Source: Terrimonas ferruginea DSM 30193
Lineage (GTDB): Bacteria > Bacteroidota > Bacteroidia > Chitinophagales > Chitinophagaceae
Length of the DNA: 48,541 nt
Assembly (NCBI RefSeq): GCF_000425585.1
Contig: NZ_AUDS01000029.1
Span: 1 to 48,541, forward strand
Reading direction: 5' to 3'
Positions within the stretch are counted from its first letter, which is position 1. The number at the start of each line of letters is the position of its first letter. This document shows positions 42,677 through 48,541 of this stretch, in pieces. The notes under the pieces were generated by a model. That model saw nothing but the letters and a program-made list of their open reading frames with translations, ran no database searches and was not told the DNA's origin. Both the position numbers and the translations under genes were made by a program.

Positions 42677-42768
42677 TAAGTTAAACAGCCGTTATAAGTT
42701 CTAAGTATAAACAGCCATGGTTCGTATACACACGAACCATGGCTGTTTATTGACGATTGACGATTCAC
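42669..42768. repeat. short TAAGTAG array, long palindrome and GATTGAC array
   Basis: GATAAGTAGTAAGTT at the end of the DinB gene; then a 17-base perfect stem at 42709-42725 / 42732-42748 with the loop ATACAC (arms contain CAGCCATGGTTCGT); then TATTGAC, GATTGAC, GATTCAC at 42747-42768. The palindrome is the best hairpin in the window. Confidence 0.8.
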
Positions 42769-42818
42769 ACTTTCTACTTTTCGTGGAAAACTTCTTTGGA
42801 AGTCGTTCAGGATTTGTT

Positions 42819-42841
42819 ATGCAAAAAACCGAGTTTTGCAT
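42819..42841. repeat. hairpin upstream of the coiled-coil/barrel gene
   Basis: ATGCAAAA and TTTTGCAT with a seven-base loop, about 80 bases upstream of the ATG at 42921. Could be an operator for the gene set at 42.9-48.5 kb. Confidence 0.35.
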
Positions 42842-42920
42842 TTGAGAAGAATAAACCATGTCCGGCGACCTGAGCCATCGCTGAGCATGCAGTCCAAACC
42901 AACCAACCGTCCATCCACCG

Positions 42921-44306
42921 ATGCGCCACCTGCTACTCGTGCTATTGCTGGTGCCAGCAATAGTATTTGCCCAACACGATACGTTGGCACCTGAAAAGGT
43001 ACCAGCTTCTTACGTTGATAAGATCGGCGAAAAAGCCGCGTTCATCGACAAACAACTCGATAAAAAAACGGATAAACTACTTTCTTCCCTGCAAAAGCAG
43101 GAGGAACGCATGCGCCGCAAACTCGCGCGCAAAGACTCCGCCAAAGCCGCCGAACTCTTCGGTGATACCAAGGCCAAATACGACGGCCTCCGCGACAAAC
43201 TCTCCCACATACAATCCGGTTCTTATAATGCGTCCATCGATACTATGGCTACCAGCCTGCAGTTCCTTCAACAAAACGGGATTGCCAAAGATGTAACGCA
43301 ATCATTGGACAAAGTAAAAGGACTGCAGCAAAGCTTTGCGCAGGCAGAATCGGTGCAGCAGTTCATCAAAGAACGCCGCGCGCAATTAAAAGAACAATTG
43401 CTGAAAATGGGGTGGGCCAAAGAACTCAAACAACTCAACAAACAGGTCTATTATTACCAATCACAGGTTGCCGAATACAAGGAGTTATTAAAAGATCATA
43501 AGAAGGCAGAGAAGAAAGCACTGGAAATGCTGAGCAAAACGCGCGTATTCCGCGACTTCATGAAGCGCAACAGTATGCTGGCTTCTTTGTTCCGCACACC
43601 GGGACAAGATGGCAATGCCGCGTCCCTCGCGGGTTTGCAGACCAGGACAGAGATCAACAACCTCATCGAAAATCAACTGGCAGCGGGTGGTCCTGCTGCA
43701 AGAGAGCAGTTCCGCAACAACCTGCAACAGGCGCAATCGCAACTCAACTCCTTAAAAGATAAGATCAACAAAGCCGGTGGTAACGGGGATGTGGAAATGC
43801 CGGAAGGTTTTAAACCCAACAACCAGAAGAATAAATCATTCTTTCAGCGACTGGAATACAGCACACAGGTGCAGAGCCGCAAGGGCAATGGTTATTTGCC
43901 AACGAGTACTGATCTGGGGTTATCGGTTGGCTATAAAATCAATGATAAAAGTATTGTGGGCATTGGCATGGACTACAGCATGGGCTGGGGGCATGAAGGC
44001 ATCCGCAAGATCAGGATCAGTCATCAGGGAATCGGGTTCAGGAGTTTTGTAGATGTAAAACTGAAAGGCAGCTTCTGGCTCTCGGGCGGGTATGAGCAAC
44101 ATCACCGCGCGGAATTTAAACGATGGGAGGAGTTGCAGGGTAGGAATGCCTGGCAGCAGAGCGGGCTGATCGGTGTGAGCAAGGTTGTTTCCCTTCAAAG
44201 CAAAGTATTCAAGAAGACCAGCATAAAGTTATTGTGGGATTTCTTAAGCTACCGGCAGGTGCCACGCACACAGCAGTTCCTGTTTAGGGTAGGGTATAAT
44301 TTCTAA
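42921..44306 (+). CDS. outer-membrane protein with periplasmic coiled coil
   Basis: 461 residues. Signal peptide (ends VFAQ). Residues about 30-290 are highly charged helices with heptad patterns (LQKQEERMRRKLARKDSAKAA; LGDTK not needed) and Ala/Gln-rich coiled coil up to SLKDKINKAGG; then about 310-461 has beta-strand pairs ending in RTQQFLFRVGYNF, which looks like a small outer-membrane barrel. No named family recognised. The gene directly precedes the 1229-residue RHS/YD-like gene with a 51-base gap and is likely in the same operon; a role in exporting or holding that protein is inference. Confidence 0.72.
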   Translation: MRHLLLVLLLVPAIVFAQHDTLAPEKVPASYVDKIGEKAAFIDKQLDKKTDKLLSSLQKQEERMRRKLARKDSAKAAELFGDTKAKYDGLRDKLSHIQSGSYNASIDTMATSLQFLQQNGIAKDVTQSLDKVKGLQQSFAQAESVQQFIKERRAQLKEQLLKMGWAKELKQLNKQVYYYQSQVAEYKELLKDHKKAEKKALEMLSKTRVFRDFMKRNSMLASLFRTPGQDGNAASLAGLQTRTEINNLIENQLAAGGPAAREQFRNNLQQAQSQLNSLKDKINKAGGNGDVEMPEGFKPNNQKNKSFFQRLEYSTQVQSRKGNGYLPTSTDLGLSVGYKINDKSIVGIGMDYSMGWGHEGIRKIRISHQGIGFRSFVDVKLKGSFWLSGGYEQHHRAEFKRWEELQGRNAWQQSGLIGVSKVVSLQSKVFKKTSIKLLWDFLSYRQVPRTQQFLFRVGYNF

Positions 44307-44357
44307 GCGAACCACGAAGCCGGTATCAGCACCGGTGGAGTTTTAATAAAAACCAAG

Positions 44358-47300
44358 ATGAGAAGATTATTAGTAGCCGCCTGTTTATGGTGGAGCCTTG
44401 GGGCTTCTGCACAAACCTCAGAAGAACTCAACCAGGCATTGAACAATGTGATTCCTTCCACACCTAACTCAGCCGCTATCGACAAATTTGGAACGATCCC
44501 GGTGGATTATTCCACGGGTGTGCCGCAGATTTCTTATCCGCTGTGGAGCTGGAAACGCAACAAACTGTCGCTGGCCCTGGGACTGAGTTATCATGCAGGA
44601 GGCCACAAAGTAGAAGACATGGCACCGAACACGGGACTGGGTTGGGCGCTGAGCGGCATCGGCCGTGTGTCGCGTACGGTGAGAGGATTGCCGGATGACC
44701 TGGTTGTAAAAGGGAGCCTTTATACAGCAGCATTACCTTTGCTGGTAACGAGTTCGTACGATGGGGGATATGTGGCCATGCCGGCATATATTACGAGTCT
44801 GTGGGCTACAAAAAATCCCAATGAGGCAATCAGTCTTTACAATTCACCTTATTCAGATCTTGTTCGCGATATTTCCGAAGGTGTAGTCGATGGCGAATTA
44901 GATTTGTTCAGCTATTCATTTCCTGGCGGATCCGGCCGTTTTGTGATCAACAAAAATGGCGACGTGGTGCAACTGGAGAAAAATAATAACAAGATTACCT
45001 ATTTGCTTGATGGTACTAACGGCCGCATCAACTCATTCACGGTTACTTCTGACATCGGTATCGTCTACACGTTTGCCAAAAAGGAAGTGCAGCACGCAAC
45101 CACTTATTCTACCTCTCAGGCTGTTACTCCCGGTTCTGTAACCCTTCCTTCGAGCTGGCTGATCACGTCTATAAAAGATCCGGAAACCAATGATGAGATC
45201 ACGTTTGAATATGCCGCTACGCCTACGACTCCGGGCATCACCTATGAAACGGGTTTTAATGAGAGCCAGACTTTCGGCATCACCAAAAGAAACGAGGCGG
45301 ACTATTTTATCAGCACCGATTTTACGGTTAATGACCAGTCTCGCAGCCATATCTATATTCAAATTACGGAAGAAGGGGCGGTGAGCAAAATCAGGTTGCC
45401 CGACAGTTCAATCGTTACATTCGATTATAATTTTCCACGCGAAGATCTTACCAACAGCAGTGCGTTAACGGGGCTGACGGTTAAAAATATGTACCAGGAT
45501 GTGGTAAAAAAGACATTATTCAGTTATAGTTATTTCCTCTCTACCGGTACCTCACTTTTCGGCAGCTCTTCCGCCAATGATTATAACAAGCGTCTTCGCC
45601 TGGATTCCATCAAAGAAATCTCCAATGACGGGGTGATCTCGCGTCCGACGGTATTTGAGTACAATCCTTTACAGTTGAATCTGCGCGACTCGAAGCTGAA
45701 CGATTTCTGGGGATATAATATTTCTCCCAGCCGTCCCAACGGTGGAGGTATTCCAAGGATTCGTTTGGAAGACGAGGAGTGGGGCGTTAATCCCGGATAT
45801 GGCCGTTGGTTGAGTGGCGGTGACCTGAGCCCTGATCCGGTGTATACGAAAGCGGCCGTGTTGGAAAAAATAATTTACCCGACCGGAGGCAGTAATAGTT
45901 TTGAGTATGAGAATAACCGTGCATTTTCTACTTTAAATTATTATGAAAACGAGGCCACTTCTTCGACACTGCAATGGAACCTGGCAGACTTTAACACCAA
46001 CATGCAATTGCTGATGCCGGGAAGAACGGAAGAGGGCGTGGAGATATTTTTCCAGACCGTTGAACTCGGCCCTCGTAGCACACCAAATCCTCCTACCTGT
46101 TTTGGTGAAATGCAGGATGTAACCATGGTTACTTTTGAGATCACCCAAGGGTTAAGCGTATATTATGAAGAAGTGCAGGCCCAATACAATCATTTCCTGA
46201 ATGGTTATATTGCCACACTGACTATGCCGCTGACGGGCGGCGATTACCAGATCAAACTGGTGTACGATGCGGGTATGACCTGTGCTTACGAATATCCCTT
46301 CAAAGCAGTGGCCTATGCTAAATACAAGACTACGCCGCAGGACAAACTGGTAGGTGGTTTGCGTATCAAAAAAGTACTCATGGACGATGGTATGGGCAAT
46401 GTTACCAGCAAAGAATACGATTACAATGGTGCCGACGGCCGTTCATCCGCGTCGCTGAGTATAGTACCTAATTATGGTTACTACCGCACCACTATCAATA
46501 TGGCCACTAACGGGGGACATGATCTGATTACCCAAAAAATCCACCGCAGCAGCAGTCCCACTTACACACTCAACTACAGCGGGGGAGCGCCGCTCATTTA
46601 TAAAAAAGTAACGGAGAAACTGACCAATGCGGGTGTCATCGAGCGGACCTATGACGATATTTATGATGACGTGTATCCTGGTAAATTTCCTTATATCCCC
46701 TTGTACGACTATCCGCAATTGACGGGTATGTTGATGACAGAAAAAACAAAGGATGCTTCGGCCGTATTGCAGCGAGAGACCATCAACACGTACAATACAA
46801 CCTACAAGCAGGACACCACCGCTGCGGCCCGCAGCCTGAAAGTGGGGGCGATCGCTTCGGGGGTTGATTTTCCTGGTAAATACTATGCAGTTGATAACTA
46901 TCGCATGACGATTGCGCATACAGAACTGACGCAGGCGTTGACTAAAGAATATGCCGGCAGCACCGTGTTGACCACCACGGTACAAAATACCTACGATCCT
47001 TCGAGCACTTACCTGCGTACCAGCACCACAACTGATAGTAAAGCCGAAACACAAACGCAGGCGATGCAATACGCGGCAGAAACCGGAACGATCGCAGCGA
47101 CCATGCAAACCCGCAACATCCTGAGCCCCGTAGTGGTAGCGGATGTGTATGAAAACGGCAGCCCGTTAAACCAACTGCAGACCAAACAAACGGATTATGC
47201 ACTGTGGAACAGCAATACGATCACCGCACCGGCCACCATCAAACACAGCGAGAATGGCAGCAGTACGTTGATCACGGACATTACCTTTAATAAATACGAC

Positions 47301-48047
47301 GACAAACGCAACGTACTCGAATATGTAGCACGCGACGGCGTGGTAACGGCCTTTATCTGGGGTTACCGCCAGCAACACCTGGTAGCGAAAGTAACGGGCA
47401 AGAGCTATGACGATGCGGTAAGCTTGAGCGGTGTAAGTCTTTCCGTATTAAACAATCCATCTTCCAATGCCGCCATGCTGACGGAGTTGAACAAACTCAG
47501 GGCCTTGAGCAATTGCCTGGTGACGACGTATACTTATACGCCACTGGTGGGTGTGACGACGGAAACAGACCCGAATGGCATCACGGCGTATTACGAATAT
47601 GACAGCTACAATCGCCTCACCCTCGTACGCGACCAGGATAACAATATCCTGAAGCGCATCTGTTATAATTATTATGGACAGGTGCAGGATTGTGGCGGCG
47701 GTACCTCACCCCAATGGCAGGTACAGAGCAGTTCTTGCCAGGTATCGAACGGCAATTTCACCGGATACCTGATCACCGTGGAAAAAGACATGAACCCCAA
47801 CAGTTCCACTTTCAACCAAACACGTACCGTTACTTCGGCTCAGCCTGATGCCACCTGCGTATGCGAAGGGGAAAGCAAGAAGGTGATCAACGGCGTATGC
47901 GAAACGGGAGAGAAGATTTGTGAGAGTGTGGTACGCGTGGACCGAAATACCTGGAAACACTATTACCATTATAAGTTCAGCGATAACAGTGTGAGTCCGA
48001 CCTACGAGGCACCCGGAACCGGAGGCTGTAACACCATTGAATTTTGA
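44358..48047 (+). CDS. RHS/YD-repeat-like large secreted protein
   Basis: 1229 residues with signal peptide (MRRLLVAACLWWSLGASAQT). N-terminal third resembles SpvB/TcdB-like openings of wall-associated Bacteroidota proteins (FGTIPVDYSTGVPQISYPLW, NTGLGWALSGIGRVSR). Later parts have YD-type repeats (ITAYYEYDSYNRLTLVRDQ). It stops before any RHS core sequence, and the last 90 residues are Cys-rich (CVCEGESKKVINGVCETGEK) with no toxin domain. No type IX sorting domain at the C-terminus. Such proteins are probably large surface shells in Chitinophagaceae. The final 90-residue domain is not recognised. Gene order with the coiled-coil/barrel protein suggests they act together. Confidence 0.78.
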   Translation: MRRLLVAACLWWSLGASAQTSEELNQALNNVIPSTPNSAAIDKFGTIPVDYSTGVPQISYPLWSWKRNKLSLALGLSYHAGGHKVEDMAPNTGLGWALSGIGRVSRTVRGLPDDLVVKGSLYTAALPLLVTSSYDGGYVAMPAYITSLWATKNPNEAISLYNSPYSDLVRDISEGVVDGELDLFSYSFPGGSGRFVINKNGDVVQLEKNNNKITYLLDGTNGRINSFTVTSDIGIVYTFAKKEVQHATTYSTSQAVTPGSVTLPSSWLITSIKDPETNDEITFEYAATPTTPGITYETGFNESQTFGITKRNEADYFISTDFTVNDQSRSHIYIQITEEGAVSKIRLPDSSIVTFDYNFPREDLTNSSALTGLTVKNMYQDVVKKTLFSYSYFLSTGTSLFGSSSANDYNKRLRLDSIKEISNDGVISRPTVFEYNPLQLNLRDSKLNDFWGYNISPSRPNGGGIPRIRLEDEEWGVNPGYGRWLSGGDLSPDPVYTKAAVLEKIIYPTGGSNSFEYENNRAFSTLNYYENEATSSTLQWNLADFNTNMQLLMPGRTEEGVEIFFQTVELGPRSTPNPPTCFGEMQDVTMVTFEITQGLSVYYEEVQAQYNHFLNGYIATLTMPLTGGDYQIKLVYDAGMTCAYEYPFKAVAYAKYKTTPQDKLVGGLRIKKVLMDDGMGNVTSKEYDYNGADGRSSASLSIVPNYGYYRTTINMATNGGHDLITQKIHRSSSPTYTLNYSGGAPLIYKKVTEKLTNAGVIERTYDDIYDDVYPGKFPYIPLYDYPQLTGMLMTEKTKDASAVLQRETINTYNTTYKQDTTAAARSLKVGAIASGVDFPGKYYAVDNYRMTIAHTELTQALTKEYAGSTVLTTTVQNTYDPSSTYLRTSTTTDSKAETQTQAMQYAAETGTIAATMQTRNILSPVVVADVYENGSPLNQLQTKQTDYALWNSNTITAPATIKHSENGSSTLITDITFNKYDDKRNVLEYVARDGVVTAFIWGYRQQHLVAKVTGKSYDDAVSLSGVSLSVLNNPSSNAAMLTELNKLRALSNCLVTTYTYTPLVGVTTETDPNGITAYYEYDSYNRLTLVRDQDNNILKRICYNYYGQVQDCGGGTSPQWQVQSSSCQVSNGNFTGYLITVEKDMNPNSSTFNQTRTVTSAQPDATCVCEGESKKVINGVCETGEKICESVVRVDRNTWKHYYHYKFSDNSVSPTYEAPGTGGCNTIEF

Positions 48048-48125
48048 TTAGCAGGAGTGTTTGTTTAAGCAGCGAACGATAAATGGCTGTTTACACTTCG
48101 ACAAGCTCAGTGCAACGCTTAAAAA

Positions 48126-48157
48126 CTTAATACTTACAACTTATTACTTATAACTCA
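48126..48157. repeat. ACTTATA/ACTTACA-type heptamer array
   Basis: Units TTAATAC, TTACAAC, TTATTAC, TTATAAC before the last gene. Just upstream (48097-48113) lies CTTCGACAAGCTCAGTG, a short sequence I know as a common intergenic palindrome-derived motif in many bacterial genomes. Confidence 0.6.
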
Positions 48158-48164
48158 TCTCAAT

Positions 48165-48541
48165 ATGAAAAAAATATTCATCGCACTTACCGCAGCATTC
48201 CTGCTCAGTTGGACTCTTCCGGTAGAAAGCATTTACATCTACCAGCAACCCGCGGCGGATGGCAGTACGATTATCTTTAATGATTTTCAGCAGAAAAAAC
48301 TACTGTTGGTTAATATCGCCACCGGCAGCGATAAAGTAGCGCAGTTGGCGGAGTTGCAGCAACTGCAACAACAACATGCGGACAGCCTGATCGTGATCGG
48401 TTTTCCAACCAACAGTTTTGGCAATGAATCGCGTACGGACAGTGCCATTCGTTCGTTTTGTTCATCGCAGTATAACGTGACCTTCCGCCTTGCGGCAAAA
48501 GGCGATGTGCTCGGTGCGCAGCAGATTCCGGTGTATACCTG
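48165..48541 (+). CDS. glutathione-peroxidase-like protein lacking the catalytic Cys (partial)
   Basis: 125 residues to the window edge. Signal-like N-terminus (MKKIFIALTAAFLLSWTLPV). The body follows the glutathione peroxidase fold: KKLLLVNIATGSDKVAQL aligns with LLVNVASKCGxTPQ, LIVIGFPTNSFGNES with VLGFPCNQFGxQE, and NVTFRLAAKGDV with VTFPxFAKxDV. The peroxidatic Cys (SKCG) is replaced by TGSD and the catalytic Gln (NQF) by Ser. So it cannot work as a normal peroxidase and may be a binding or chaperone-like form. The rest of the gene lies beyond the window. Confidence 0.78.
   Translation, partial: MKKIFIALTAAFLLSWTLPVESIYIYQQPAADGSTIIFNDFQQKKLLLVNIATGSDKVAQLAELQQLQQQHADSLIVIGFPTNSFGNESRTDSAIRSFCSSQYNVTFRLAAKGDVLGAQQIPVYT

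Noticed and set aside
44358-48047. Polymorphic RHS toxin with immunity gene
   Set aside because: No RHS core or C-terminal toxin domain is visible, and the next gene is a GPx-like protein and not an immunity gene.

Overview
The window is chromosomal DNA of a Bacteroidota bacterium, most likely a member of the Chitinophagaceae or a close relative. The signs are a PorP/SprF protein beside a large PKD protein with a type B C-terminal sorting domain (type IX secretion), a DUF4421 outer-membrane protein, promoters of the Bacteroidota type (TAnnTTTG at -7, TTTG or TTG about 20 bases upstream), almost no Shine-Dalgarno sequences, and an EF-G paralogue of the Bacteroidota kind. I see no rRNA, tRNA, CRISPR array, intact insertion sequence or prophage.

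Layout. 0-0.5 kb: the end of an unidentified gene and a possible small RNA with a terminator. 0.5-4.7 kb (minus): operon mprF - acvB/virJ-like - DUF4421, for making and probably removing aminoacyl-phosphatidylglycerol. 5-8.8 kb (plus): a small lipoprotein, an OsmC-family protein, a luciferase-like monooxygenase and RmuC. 8.9-12.6 kb (minus): NAD salvage cluster nrtR - nadM/Nudix - nadV - kptA, with two matching palindromic operators over the nadM promoter. 12.7-15.6 kb (plus): a fusion of an NMN-adenylyltransferase-like domain with a methyltransferase, followed by a DUF3748 beta-propeller; this pair diverges from nrtR. 15.6-16.4 kb: a decayed reading frame and AT-rich DNA without an intact gene. 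16.4-21.9 kb: the 1449-residue PKD adhesin-like protein with its PorP/SprF partner. 22-24.6 kb: a small coiled-coil protein and an EF-G-like protein whose switch II catalytic His is replaced. 24.6-27 kb (minus): GMC oxidoreductase and gluconate-dehydrogenase subunit 3-like Tat lipoprotein. 27.4-32.9 kb: RNA helicase, DUF1801, DinB, a FAH hydrolase/SDR pair with a divergent Crp-type regulator, and an RRM protein. 33-42.7 kb: AI-2E family exporter, YdcF, methyltransferase, S10 carboxypeptidase, HPF, aspartyl protease, an ArsR/AHSA1 pair, a small lipoprotein, an ABC-F ATPase and a second DinB protein. 42.9-48.5 kb: a coiled-coil/beta-barrel protein, a 1229-residue RHS/YD-repeat-like protein, and the start of a glutathione-peroxidase-like protein that lacks its catalytic Cys.

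Two things stand out. First, the NAD salvage cluster carries the NAD-consuming RNA 2'-phosphotransferase KptA and lies back to back with an undescribed NMNAT-like/methyltransferase fusion plus DUF3748. Second, the spaces between genes are full of tandem arrays with 7- or 8-base units. Every unit family contains a stop codon in one orientation, the arrays often begin exactly at a gene's stop codon, and they are associated with perfect palindromes centred on TTCGTGTATACACGAA or variants of it.
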